From Pilasporangium apinafurcum (taxonomy: Eukaryota; Oomycota; Peronosporomycetes; Pythiales; Pythiaceae): DNA of 60,939 bases. The stretch covers positions 11,595 to 72,533 of the forward strand of contig BCKE01000044.1 in the NCBI GenBank assembly GCA_001600495.1, written 5' to 3'. The translations under genes were made by a program, and so were the position numbers. Shown one piece after another: positions 21,889-32,653 of the stretch. The notes under the pieces are model-generated. The model had not been told where the DNA came from. It did not search any database and was given only the letters and a program-made list of their open reading frames with translations. Within the stretch, counting starts at the first letter, position 1, and each line of letters opens with the position of its first letter.

Positions 21889-22920
21889 GGCTGATGATGC
21901 GAACTAGCTATCGTCAATGATATTGAGCCCACACTTTCTACGCCTGTCTGTTTGTGTGCGTCACTTTGCACTGAGAGTTAGTCAGCGTGTTTACTTGAGA
22001 GTGGAGCTTTTCGCACCGTTTGCTCTGTGTGTGTGCGTGTGACCACGGGAGGCAAGAGCGGGAGAGAAAAAAACTAAAGAATTGCAGCGTCCTCGTTCCC
22101 TTTTTATATTTGGTTTGTCGCCACAGCCATTTGGACGAATCGGGAGCATGGATATTCATTGCAGCAAGCCAAAGAACTTTCAGAAACCCACGCACGCATC
22201 TTTCCATTTGTGCATCCAGTTGGTACCACCATGTAAGTCTGCCTGGTTTCTCTAATTTATTACTAGCATGAATTTATTAAAATGATACAAATCAATTTCT
22301 CATTAAGTACAAAAAGTAAATTTTATTTTCTCATTATTATGAATTTCGATAAAAAATATCTTAATAAAATGGCTTTAGGGAATCTTGAAGTTTGATTTTT
22401 TATGGATGCAAATCCTGGTTGCAAACGTCACGAATGGATTGCTTCGCAACTTTATGCAGGATTTGCTGTTGCTTTTGTGCAGATCTTCCCGTTGGTTCAC
22501 TGCTGTTTTGTACCGAATGTCTGTAGTCCATTTTACACATTCAACTACGAAATGTACCACGAATGGACTACGTATCGAAAATTTTACTGAAGGTATGGTA
22601 TCGTTTTATTATTCATAGACACTAGCGGTCATTTTTTTCCTTCTGTTCTTGCTTTTCTTTGACTATTATTGGACACAGAAGCCACCACAATTGATTAATT
22701 ACAAGAAAGCCAAAACCATACGTAATCTGTTGGCTCAGTTTTTTCAATGGCGTGCACCATCAACTCTGACGATCGTCACAGGTGCGGATTTGCCCTGCAG
22801 TCCTTGTTTTTTTTTTCGATTTTGATCGTGAGAGAGATTGTTGGATCCAGCACCAACATTTTTTTACACAAGCATTGGGTTCTCATCTGACAAAATTTTT
22901 GTTTCAATTAAAAAAATAAT
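21889..22920. other. Intergenic spacer between ATPase copies 2 and 3
   Basis: This spacer is ~1 kb. The 22020-22200 part is the upstream side of copy 2. Around 22385-22600 there is a ~60-codon frame rich in aromatic residues and cysteines but without a family match; it may be debris. The segment 22240-22380 is very AT-rich. Confidence 0.45.
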
Positions 22921-25900
22921 TTATAAACGCAGTCGCAATGGATCACGATGGAATTTTTCGCGGCAAAGGCGTCGGACTGGACCAGAAATGACCAAAGACT
23001 CAAACACAACAATCGCAACCATGTTGGCCGCAGCGACTCCAACTAATTGCTGCTGGAAGTCTTGGGGCAATGGGATCAGCGGAAGGCCAATGACGTTCGT
23101 GGATGTGGCGATCCGGAAACGATCGGTGAAGGCGTTGGGCGTCCAAAGTGTCAAGTACACCAAACACGCCGCAAGCAGCGCGAAATACGCCATCAAGACC
23201 CAGTTTTTATAAACAGGCTGACGGAAGCGAGCTCCAAAGCCAAATGACAGTCCACTAATCAAGTACTGCGGCGCGATGACCAAGAACAGCACAGTCGCGA
23301 GGTGGTTATCCTGTAGCAACCACCACTTGACGAGGTTAATACTGTCCGGATTGAATGGACAGTACCACGACGCCGTCATCAACAAATGCACTTGCACATA
23401 CAGGAAAATGTAATGAATTATTGACTGGCCCATCACTGATATAATCGTCGTCGGTCCAACGAGACTGGCTGTGGGTCGCTGATTGCCAAGGGTGCGCAGC
23501 GGTTTGGCCAAAGAAATCGCGTACGAGAGGCCGACTAGGATGAACCCGTCGCAGAAGATGAAGGCATACTTAGACGCAAAGACGCCGTTATAATACATGG
23601 CGAACCGCAAGCCACAGCCAATGAGTCCATAAATCGCGAGAAACTTCAAATTCCCAAACGAGGTCGCCAATGAGCACCGTCCTTCGCGGCATATATCAAC
23701 GACCGACCGAATGGATTTTGTTTGGCTTGTGAATGGAGAGACCACGGATGCTTCCGTGTCACTCAGTGCTACACCAATGTGAGCAATCCGTAATGCGCCA
23801 CAATCGTTCCCACCGTCGCCGCACATGCCTGTAATCGCACCAGCAGTCATCATCTCAGCAATACAATCCGCTTTTTCCAATGGGGACATACGACTGAAGA
23901 TGCGAATATGAAACAAATATTTTGCCAATTCGCCCATTTTTCCCAAGTAATTGAACGCTGCACCAGTCACAGCCAACTCTATATTATTCTCTTCCTCAAA
24001 CGGACTCGAGAGAAGCAGTTGAATGTCCTTGCTCGATAAGGTTTCGAGCGTGTCGACGTCTTTCCACATGAGCGCCTTACCACCGTGGCGGTTTATCGGT
24101 ACGATCTCGCCCAGTACGACCCTCGCACCTGGACGTACCATCCCACTCTCTCGAGCAATATAGCATCCAGTCATGGCATTGTCTCCGGTGATCATCACCA
24201 CACGAATGTCGCCTTCTTTGAGGGTAGCAATCACTCTACTCGAGTCTTCCTTTAATTCGTTCCGAAACATTATGAGGCCAAGGAAAATGAGTCCGTTCTC
24301 GATTTCATCGCGATTAAACTGCAGGATTGCGTCCATGTTATCCTTGGTGCTGTCATTTTGGTCATTACCATCGTTTTCTCCCGGTAAAAGCTCTTTAAAC
24401 GCCACACCAAGCACGTAACATCCGTCACGCGCGAGTTCTTCTGCCCGTAGAAGGTAATCGTTTGGCACTGACGCACGTTTCGAGATTTCATGCATTTTCT
24501 CGTAGGCACCTTTGCAAAAAACGAAGCGTCGTTGTGTTCTTAAATCCTGTACGATGACACTCATGCACATGCGTGTATGGTCGAATTCAAATCGCTTAAG
24601 CACACGCAGTGCGTATTTGCCGTTGCATGACATCACCGTCGTTTGAATGGTTTCTTCCCCTTCATAATCGCCGTCTGCGTTGCTAACTCGTTCCTCGACC
24701 AACTCCCAATCTGTGGCTTCGAACATCTTGAGTTCAACTTCGTCACCGACGAGTTCATTCTCGAGGTAGCCAACCGAATGACAGGATGCAAGCGCGTACT
24801 TCATGAACTTGCAAAGCTCTGGACTCGTCAGATCAGCACATTCTTGCTGGAAATATGGTACAGCCCTCGGTCCTCCACTATTGTTACTTCCCTTTGACCC
24901 GCGATTACTCTCAGAACCACCAGAGTTGCGACGAGGCAGTTGAACCGGCAAGCAGCCACGGAAATCGAGCCCTTCTTTCGTGATTGTTCCAGTCTTGTCG
25001 AACGCAAAGACACGCACTTTGCCACCCAAGGCAATACGTTCTGGGTTTAAACTAAAAATTCCACGCTGCTGGAGTCGTTTGGAGGCATTAACCTGCCCCA
25101 CCGTCACCACCACAGGGATCAACGGGCTCAGTACCGCTGAGAGCATGAACATACCGTACACGAACGCAAAGAGTTTGTTGCTCAACCCGCCATTACGAAT
25201 GAGCAAATTCATCGCGATGATAGCCGCGATAACGCCATATCCAAACAAGAAAAGAATACACGCCTTCAAGTGCTCGTCGTATTTGAACCGTACCAAAGAA
25301 GGATACAAAATTGCCTGCAACAACTGGCCACGTATAGTCAACGCCCCAGTCGCGGTCACTACTGCGAGGATCTCGTTCATTTGGTGGCCCGACGACAGCG
25401 TTTTTGCACCAGCGAAGAGCGTGAACTTCTTACCGCTTTGGTCTTCCGGATCATAGACTTCTTTGGAATTGGTCGGGATGGGAAATTTTTGCACGGGCAT
25501 GGACTCACCGGTGAGTGCCGATTCATCGCAGACCATGTTGCCTTTCACCAACACAAGGTCACAGGGAATGTCCCAATTGCTCTGCACTCGCACAAGGTCA
25601 CCTGGAACAAGTTCGCTCGCCTTAATGGTTTGCCAGATACTATCTCTCTGGACAGGAACCCCACCATGTGTCTTGGTCATTTTGAGCACACCTGCCAGCA
25701 TCCGTCGCTTGTATATAATATTAATTGTGATTACACCAGCGATGATGACGAGATTCACAACTGCCACAGCCCAGTACCCGGTGAAAAACCAAACAAAGTA
25801 ACAGAGCAGTTCGTATACGTAAAAAAAGCAAAAGACTTCCTTAGCGATCGAGTGTGCGCGCGAGGGCATTGGTACTTCAATGGTATTTTTCCCAACAATC

Positions 25901-27393
25901 TCCATTCGTCGCGTGTACTCTTGTTCGTGCAGCCCCTCACGGCTTTCCTGCAGAATTTGAGCAAATGATTCTGGAAATGGCACATTTCCAGGCAAAAATT
26001 TTGCGTACATGTCGTCGTAGATGTACCGCAAGTGCTGGAATTCAATGTACCGCAATCCTTCGTCGGTGGTTTGTACTTCCAGCGTTTGCTGGTAGCCTTG
26101 TCGAGTGTGCGGGAACAAAAGCTCCTCAAGCTTGGCGATACAGGTAGAGATACCCGAAGTATCCGACATGATGATCTCGTTCGTGTCCGGGTTGAACATG
26201 TGTACGTACTGGCAACGATCGAGGGGCAATTTCACACGGAAGCAGCTGACCAATCGGTCATAATAGACCACTAACAACACCAACCAGAGTGCCATGATGA
26301 TCCACACGACAATGTACACAATGATGAGCGTGTTGATCGGATCAAAGATCGCCGGTGAGAAGTGATTATTGGCATCTAGTGTCACGACAATGATGATCGG
26401 AAAGAGCCCAATTGTCGCCACAATGAAGTAAATCAAGAGAAATTTGCCGAACTTGGAGTCCTGGTACCCAGTCTGTTCAATGGTATCTCCTTTTCCACGT
26501 AAGAACTCCATTTCGGTGACGCGTTGCGGTGTACTGAGGATAGGCAACGCTAAACCATTCTGTTGTTCGTCCACAAGTTTCCGTCCGTTTAATATGCCAC
26601 TAGCAATTTGACCTATGGTTGCACCGCCGTGTCGAGTGCCTGCAGTGGCGCCAAGAAGCGATGAAAACCAACTGCGAAGCGAAAACCAGATTATTAACAA
26701 CAGAAACAAGAGAGCGTAGACGATGTAGATCGCCATTAACGGCGCCTCCATGAAGGTCGCGACGCGGTAAATGCTTGTGCTAGAGGAGGTAATACAAGCT
26801 GCTTTTGCCGCTTCGTCAACCTTGGATGCCCCATCATTGGATTTGATCATGAGACTCGTACATCGAGCACCGATCGGGAAAGACGCGTTATTGTTCTGCA
26901 CATTGGTACGCGAGGTCCAAAATACACTCGCGTCCTGGGAATCAGACGATAACGAGGCATTCACTGTGATGGTACCATCCAAATCGTCGGTGATCTCGGT
27001 GGCTGTGCCACATTGGAGCTCTTCCTGCATCGTTCCATCGGAATACACGATTTTCTGCACTCGACAGACAGCATCAGGGTCGTCATACCGAAATGAAGGT
27101 GAGTTGGGTGAGTAAACCGCCGCTTCAAAGTTGACTTGTCGCGGTTTCTGCCATCCACGGAGGTACAAATCAGTGTAGTCACCACCTGTAGGTCGCTGGA
27201 ACTTCGTGAAGAGCTCTTTCTGGTTGTCTCCATACTCACAGCAGTAGTAGACAGGCTGGTGATTGACAGCGCAGGCAGGGAAGTTGATTTGGCTCATGTA
27301 GGCATCTACTGTTATCAAGGCTGAAGACACTATGAGCGCAAGTGCCATTAACGGCAGTGAACGGAGCGAACCGAGCTGCCCATGGCTCGGCAT
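22921..27393 (-). CDS. P5-type P-ATPase with lumenal Cys-rich N-terminal domain, copy 3
   Basis: A single exon of 1490 residues starts at ATG 27393. The frame is open 81 codons further upstream, but that part starts at GTG and is basic and unlike the other copies, so it is read as 5' leader. A signal peptide covers residues 1-31 (…LMALALIVSSALITVDA). The lumenal domain keeps seven of the eight cysteines; the eighth, just before the first membrane segment, is absent (SSSTSIYRV where copy 1 has PSVTCRV). The pump core has TGES (628-631), M4 SPLIP (756-760), D799 in DKTGT and GDGGND (1192-1197). A Ser/Gly/Asn-rich insertion follows DKTGT, and another Asp/Asn-rich one lies in the nucleotide domain. 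The tail is FHRDPLRLRL. The role is as for copy 2, and motifs are intact. Confidence 0.92.
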   Translation of the reverse strand: MPSHGQLGSLRSLPLMALALIVSSALITVDAYMSQINFPACAVNHQPVYYCCEYGDNQKELFTKFQRPTGGDYTDLYLRGWQKPRQVNFEAAVYSPNSPSFRYDDPDAVCRVQKIVYSDGTMQEELQCGTATEITDDLDGTITVNASLSSDSQDASVFWTSRTNVQNNNASFPIGARCTSLMIKSNDGASKVDEAAKAACITSSSTSIYRVATFMEAPLMAIYIVYALLFLLLIIWFSLRSWFSSLLGATAGTRHGGATIGQIASGILNGRKLVDEQQNGLALPILSTPQRVTEMEFLRGKGDTIEQTGYQDSKFGKFLLIYFIVATIGLFPIIIVVTLDANNHFSPAIFDPINTLIIVYIVVWIIMALWLVLLVVYYDRLVSCFRVKLPLDRCQYVHMFNPDTNEIIMSDTSGISTCIAKLEELLFPHTRQGYQQTLEVQTTDEGLRYIEFQHLRYIYDDMYAKFLPGNVPFPESFAQILQESREGLHEQEYTRRMEIVGKNTIEVPMPSRAHSIAKEVFCFFYVYELLCYFVWFFTGYWAVAVVNLVIIAGVITINIIYKRRMLAGVLKMTKTHGGVPVQRDSIWQTIKASELVPGDLVRVQSNWDIPCDLVLVKGNMVCDESALTGESMPVQKFPIPTNSKEVYDPEDQSGKKFTLFAGAKTLSSGHQMNEILAVVTATGALTIRGQLLQAILYPSLVRFKYDEHLKACILFLFGYGVIAAIIAMNLLIRNGGLSNKLFAFVYGMFMLSAVLSPLIPVVVTVGQVNASKRLQQRGIFSLNPERIALGGKVRVFAFDKTGTITKEGLDFRGCLPVQLPRRNSGGSESNRGSKGSNNSGGPRAVPYFQQECADLTSPELCKFMKYALASCHSVGYLENELVGDEVELKMFEATDWELVEERVSNADGDYEGEETIQTTVMSCNGKYALRVLKRFEFDHTRMCMSVIVQDLRTQRRFVFCKGAYEKMHEISKRASVPNDYLLRAEELARDGCYVLGVAFKELLPGENDGNDQNDSTKDNMDAILQFNRDEIENGLIFLGLIMFRNELKEDSSRVIATLKEGDIRVVMITGDNAMTGCYIARESGMVRPGARVVLGEIVPINRHGGKALMWKDVDTLETLSSKDIQLLLSSPFEEENNIELAVTGAAFNYLGKMGELAKYLFHIRIFSRMSPLEKADCIAEMMTAGAITGMCGDGGNDCGALRIAHIGVALSDTEASVVSPFTSQTKSIRSVVDICREGRCSLATSFGNLKFLAIYGLIGCGLRFAMYYNGVFASKYAFIFCDGFILVGLSYAISLAKPLRTLGNQRPTASLVGPTTIISVMGQSIIHYIFLYVQVHLLMTASWYCPFNPDSINLVKWWLLQDNHLATVLFLVIAPQYLISGLSFGFGARFRQPVYKNWVLMAYFALLAACLVYLTLWTPNAFTDRFRIATSTNVIGLPLIPLPQDFQQQLVGVAAANMVAIVVFESLVISGPVRRLCREKFHRDPLRLRL

Positions 27394-28028
27394 TGCAAAA
27401 ATATTACGAGCAAATGGTGAATATGATCTGACGCTGGTTTTCTGCCTGCGTGTTGCTCTCAGTTCTGACCGACGGTTCTGTTCTGTCTGGCGGTGGTGCG
27501 TGCGTCTAGATTCAATCAGTTTAACCCGCGATGGGCGTTTGCTAACTACGACCGAAGGGATACAGAGCGAGGTACGCAGCTGAAAAGAATAAAGAATGAA
27601 CACGTGACACAGAGAGCAAGAGAGAGAGAGGGACACCTTTAGACACGTCCATGCACGTTAATAAGTAACTCTGGAAGAATGAAGGGCTACACATGAAATC
27701 TAGCGCCTGTCATTGTACAGGTGGAGGGAGGGAGGAGCATCTGAGTCGGTTTCTTCTGTTATCACCCGACATAACAACTGGACAGGAATCTTCATCAAAC
27801 TCTTGGAAAATATTCTATCGCTCCATTTATTGCGATATTCCATTATTGAGAAATTTGTAAATATCTAGAGAAATATGTCAGAAGTTTCTCTTTATTGATT
27901 ATTACTATGGTGACTAATTATATCTAAATTTATTTGTATATAAAATATACAAATAATGGTGGATGAGCTTTAGTCTCACTTGATCAAATTCAACGGTCTC
28001 TTCTTTTTTGGGACTCATCACTGGTTGG
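27394..28028. other. Intergenic, AT-rich, no gene
   Basis: The upstream region of ATPase copy 3 contains a GA-rich run (27615-27632) and, further left of that gene's promoter, an AT-rich stretch with a 12-bp inverted repeat at 27930-27956. No coding sequence was recognised. Confidence 0.5.
27930..27956. repeat. AT-rich perfect inverted repeat (12-bp arms, 3-nt loop)
   Basis: Arm TTATTTGTATAT (27930-27941) is separated by AAA from its exact reverse complement (27945-27956). It would form a tight hairpin 3' of the flanking minus-strand exon region. It may be a cruciform or 3'-end signal, or simply AT-rich chance. Confidence 0.5.
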
Positions 28029-28502
28029 TCATTCACACTTCTGATAAGATTGTTGAGATGACGCTACTCTCTCCTTAGCGACGCCATTAACAGATGATGA
28101 TGATAGTTTGCCATTTTTCTCTTCGTTTTTCTTTCCAGTGCCACTGCTGATCTCCTCCAAAACGTTGACAGATCCAGCGATTGTATTTGAATAAAACCTT
28201 TTTCCATGCACAACTTTGGCCATCCCTTGTGCAACTTCCATCAGTTTTTTATTGTGCAGGGAGCTGCGTCGTTGTGATAGATATGGAATGTTGTACCTCC
28301 GCGCATCACCGAGAAGCGACTTATTTGTTGAAGTGATGCATATTTGCTGCCGTCTGATACGTCTTCCGTCACTATGGATGAACAACGGAACGTTGGGCCG
28401 TTTGCATGCATGCAACGTAGAGCCGGTTGTTTCGCTCTTCTTTCCAAACAAACAAACAAATCCAGGACGAACTTTGTGAGTTATAATCAGATCGTAATGA
28501 TT
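28029..28502 (-). CDS. Possible extra 3' exon of the upstream glycosyltransferase, or a separate small gene
   Basis: The frame is open from just after a stop upstream of 28502 down to a stop at 28029, but it has no suitable ATG at its start. It codes for ~157 residues beginning NHYDLIITHKVRPGFVC and ending in a Lys/Ser-rich tail. The neighbouring glycosyltransferase frame contains a consensus donor (AAA|GTAAGT at 28662) shortly before its stop. An acceptor CAAAAG ends at 28503, and joining them keeps phase 0. The intron would be 160 nt. Alternatively this is an unrelated exon or debris. No domain is recognised. The tandem sister gene shows no matching exon. Confidence 0.35.
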   Translation of the reverse strand, partial: NHYDLIITHKVRPGFVCLFGKKSETTGSTLHACKRPNVPLFIHSDGRRIRRQQICITSTNKSLLGDARRYNIPYLSQRRSSLHNKKLMEVAQGMAKVVHGKRFYSNTIAGSVNVLEEISSGTGKKNEEKNGKLSSSSVNGVAKERVASSQQSYQKCE

Positions 28503-28644
28503 CTTTTGATAATTTAGCCGCGAATAATCCAGTCACATGGCTTTGACGGCCACAAGATCACAAGCAAAACGAGATTTCGCATTCATGTGTCAAAAGTTCA
28601 AGAAAATGTAATTTTCATCTTTATTGCATATCAAACACAGCAAT

Positions 28645-30404
28645 TCAATTTTTACTACTTACTTTAGGAGGTGGTACATGCGTGCAAACGCTCTGAGGAT
28701 GATTGCGCGCAAAGCTTCGTAGCTCCTGCATCTTTTCGGCAAAGAACTTGGTATCGATTGCGTATTGCAACTGTGCCTTGGCTGCCATCTCTGCAAGTTC
28801 GGCGGGTGACTTGGTTGTTAGCAATCTGTCGACAGCATCACACACATCGTTCGGACCAAAGTTGGCTCGTAACCCCTCGACGCCCGTGAGCCCATGTGAA
28901 CCTTCGTATTGGCCGCCGAGAAACTGGCCACCGTGGAATTGCTGAGTTGCGTGGACGAGTACGCCGGTCTGTTGTGTGATGAGTTCATTCATCGGCGGGG
29001 AGTCTGTCGTGATGACAACACCACCCGCGGCTCGGGCTTGGTTGATGTAGTGACCGTAGCCTTCCTGATCGCTCGTACAGAGGAAGAACGGTGTCTCGAC
29101 CAACGCCTGGCCGAACACGACCGGGTCGACCTTGTCGGTGATCAACCGAATATTGCTACTGGCGCTGATCGCATTGCCATACTTCTCGGCATACAGCCAC
29201 TTGTAAAGCCATTCATGGATGTAAAGCGCCAATGGCGGAAAATCTGGCCGCGACAACCAGCATTCAATCGTCTGCCGCGTGCCTTTTGATGTGCTTCACA
29301 TTGACCGAAAACGGGCAAAAGAATAATGCAAATGGATGTAAGGTCAGTTTACTAGCTAGACAACAGCTTTAGCTATGTCCATAGCATCTTTATACCCGCG
29401 TACCTGCTTCCAGCTGCATGCAAGAACCGTGGCCGTGCAAAATTTTTGCGCTTGACCGCGTTGTGGCCTATTTTGCGAATGGCAGAAGCGGCAAGATCTG
29501 AAGTCGAGTGTCTCGTGTACATCACGTTGGTATCGCAATTGTTGCCCTCTTGTTGGTACCACAGCCGTACACGATCAAAGCATGTCCAAGTCTTGCAGAG
29601 CACGACACTCACGCGGCGGTAGTGAAGCTCTCCGACTTCGTTCATCTCGATGTTGGGCATGAGATAAAGCGGCTTGCGTGGCGGCCACTCAGGCATGTCG
29701 GGCACGCCATCCCAGTAATGATTGAAAAAGATCAATGGGGTGCGTGGACAGAGATCATGGTAGGAAATGGTTCGGTTGGTTTTCGGGTCGATGAATTTGG
29801 AGGTGAACACCCATAAGGGTAGGAAGCGTGATTCGAGATCTACGAAAGAGAAAAAAAGTTGCTTTTCAAACATATTCAGTATTGCACCATGACAGCGATT
29901 GGCCATACATTTGAGGTACGCCGAGCCATCTTCGCAGTAGCCATAGGATCGCAGTCCCTTGGGGAAGAAGATATCGACATCGGGACAATCTGCGAGTTTT
30001 TTTACCAAATCTGGGTCGTTTTCGTGGATGAGCACATCCTCTCGGGCTTGAAAAATCATCGAAGATTCGCTTGAGCGCGTTACCGGACGACCATATGTCC
30101 ACGGGATAATGCTGTCTTTGTGGACCAAGCACCCACTGTGCAGAGTACTCAGATGTAATCGTTCCGTATCGTTGACCAAATCTGTCGGATGCACGTTCGC
30201 GTGGTAGAGCCTGTTGAGCTCGCTGCTACCGTCGTCGTTATTCTTAGTATTGTGTCGCAGATAGAGTGTATCGCGCGGTGGGCCACTGTTGCTTAGAAAT
30301 ACATGGCTGAGTTGCATCAATGTGACAACCCAGGTAATCCCAACAAGCGCGAACAGGGTGACGCTCGCAATGCGCAGAGCCTGTGCGCGTGACTTCAATT
30401 TCAT
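28645..30404 (-). CDS. Type II membrane glycosyltransferase (GT-B, group 1-like), tandem copy A
   Basis: The model has three exons, 30404-29909, 29839-29404 and 29293-28645, giving 526 residues. Intron 1 is 69 nt, phase 1, donor GTATGG, acceptor TTTCGTAG. Intron 2 is 110 nt, phase 2, donor GTACGC. A short basic cytoplasmic N-terminus precedes one membrane segment (~12-33), the layout of Golgi glycosyltransferases. The C-terminal half carries the GT-B donor-binding signature E388GYGHYINQARAAGG followed by VITTDSPPMNELI, as in group 1 (GT4-like) enzymes. The middle part has conserved aromatic blocks (CEDGSAY, HDLCPRTPLIFFNHYW). It probably transfers a sugar from a nucleotide donor in the secretory pathway; the substrate is unknown. 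It is a tandem paralogue of the gene at 30897-32653. The frame could splice on to a further exon from 28502. Confidence 0.85.
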
Positions 30405-30896
30405 GATTGGTGTGTATCTTTAAAGAATTGTGCTTGTCAACACCGTTGAGTGGCAAAGAATGTTGGCGTGAGGCTACGAACGACTCTTTATGTAAGGCGG
30501 TACGACTGTTGGATTTATCACCAGTGACTCGCAAAAAATGATCAGCCAGAAAAGTAGAAGAAAAAAAAACGGTTGGAAAAGTCGCATGTGTCTACGTCTG
30601 CTGACAAACAGGGACAGATCCATGCTCAGCTATGTTGTCAACTATAACTGTTCGTGTAGGCGAAGATTCTCACGAAGTTGGCGAGTTCAATCGGGTTCAT
30701 AATAACTGGAACTCTGTTCCGGTTTGTATTTTGTGACAGCAGATTCATGAAGCAACCTGCAACGAAGTGATGTCAATATATGAGTGTTTGCTGGCTTCTT
30801 TACAAGGCTTGACTTTGGTATGGGTCTGGTTCGCTCAGCTCCATCTTTAAAGTGTCGATCTCTTTTTTATGGGTTGCCAAACCAACAAGTACAGAA
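30405..30896. other. Intergenic spacer between the two glycosyltransferases
   Basis: About 490 nt hold the upstream region of copy A and the 3' end of copy B. No other feature was recognised. Confidence 0.5.
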
Positions 30897-32653
30897 TCAA
30901 CCACATTGACGCCTTGGATTTCGTCGTGCGTGGGCACGTAACTCAAGCATCTGTTCAGCAAAGTAGAGCGTATCGATCGCATAATGCTGCTGCACGCGCC
31001 TCGCCAGGCGCTGGCGGTTCTGGATAGTCGTCGGTTGGAGCACGAAGTCCACGGCTTGGCAAAGATCTCTAAAAGAAAACCGCGCACTTGTACCGGGGTA
31101 TTCACTCAGCCCATTCTTGCCAGAGAATCCACCACCAAGAAAGAGCTCGGAATGGATGGTAGGCTCAGCATTAACGAGTACACCGGTCTCTGGTGTGATC
31201 AGTTCATTCATCGGTGCAAGGTCAGTCGAGATGATTACGCCACCAGCGGCTCGTGCCTGGTTGATGTAATGGCCATAGCCTTCTTCCTGACTCGGGCACA
31301 GGAAGAACGCTGTCTCTGCCATGCGCTGGCCAAAACGTGTGGCATCCTCGATTTTCGTATGCAATACTACATTGCTACTCTGACGAATTTTTTTGGCGTA
31401 TTGCCGTCGATATTGTATGTTATAGATCCATTCGTGCAAATACACATCCACTGGTGGTAAGTCGGGGCGTGAGAGCCAACAGTCCAGCACCTGCTTCGTG
31501 CCTTTCGAAAAGCTGAAAGGAACAAGATCATCGGCTTTAGAATAACAAAATAAAAAATAGTGTCTTTCGAGGAAGAGCGCAGAATGGCTTACCTGCCCCC
31601 AGCGACATGGAGAAAACGCACATCTTCAAAGTTTTTTGGTTGAATATGGTCACCCCCAAGCGCATGGATGGCTGCAGTTGCGACGTCAGAAGTTGTGTGC
31701 TTTGTATAAAATATTCTGGTATGGCAGTGATTATGCTGCTCGCTATACCATCTTCGTACACGCCGATAGCAATCTTCGGTCTTACAGAGTACAACGTCGG
31801 CACGGCGATAACCTTGTTCGCCCAATTCTTTCATTTCAATGTTGGGCATCAGATAGACAGGTTTTCTAGATGGCCATTCAGGTAGATCTGTCACGTTGGC
31901 CCAATAGTGATTGAAGAACAACAGCGGCGTTGTCGGACAGAGATCATGATAAGATACATTCCGATTCTGGGTGTGATCGAAGAATTTGTCCGTAAAGACC
32001 CATCGTGGTAGCAAACGGGATTGTAGATCTACAAAGCCGAATAACTTTAATTAATGAATAAATGCCAGCTAGTCAGTACGTGATGAGAATGCTTCGATTT
32101 TGAGCCTACATTTTGCATATGCCGAGCCGTCTTCGCAGTAGCCAAAGGAACGAATGCCACTAGGTAAGAAAATGTCGATATCAGGACACTCCGCAAGGTA
32201 GTCATTGAGATCTGGATCCCCGCGATGGAATAGGCGCTGCTTAATTATTGCTTCTCCTTCTGGTGGTCGATCAAGCGAGATCTCGGGTTGTTGCTGTCCA
32301 TATGTCCACGGGATGATCGTTTCCTTGTGGCTCATGCAGCCAGCATGTAACGCACTTAAATGTAATCGATCTTCGTCAGATATCTGTTTGACAACATCAT
32401 CATCGTTTTGCTCTGCTATGAGTTTGTCGACGAAATTATTGGCTCGAGTGATCTCTTCCTCAACCTCCTCCTCTTCACTTGCCTGGATCCGCAAATGCTT
32501 TTCATTTAGCGGAATGGCGTTGCTACTAATATCTCTGGCTCTCCTAGTGAAGCGCAGATGCAGGAACGTCAGTAGCCACGAGATGGTTGCTAATGTTAGC
32601 AGTATCGTCATTGAAGTAACACGACGCCGAGGGATTGGATGGTTTGACTTCAT
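30897..32653 (-). CDS. Type II membrane glycosyltransferase (GT-B, group 1-like), tandem copy B
   Basis: The model has three exons, 32653-32110, 32028-31593 and 31512-30897, giving 531 residues. The introns are 81 and 80 nt and sit at exactly the same codons and phases (1 and 2) as in copy A. The ATG at 32653 aligns with that of copy A; the frame is open further upstream but only from a GTG. A basic N-terminus and one membrane segment (~12-33) lead into an acidic stem (EEEEVEEE) not present in copy A. The donor-binding block is E404GYGHYINQARAAGG. Shared blocks include CEDGSAYAK, HDLCPTTPLLFFNHYW and YLMPNIEM. It is a predicted Golgi or ER glycosyltransferase with unknown acceptor. The strong conservation of the two halves with divergent stems suggests different partners or acceptors. 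Confidence 0.87.

Noticed and set aside
22385-22618. Aromatic/Cys-rich plus-strand frames between ATPase copies 2 and 3
   Set aside because: They are short, overlap each other in two frames, and have no family match or splice partners.
27394-27636. N-terminal extension of ATPase copy 3 from GTG 27636
   Set aside because: It is not an ATG, and the extra 81 residues would place the signal peptide internally. The ATG at 27393 matches the other copies.
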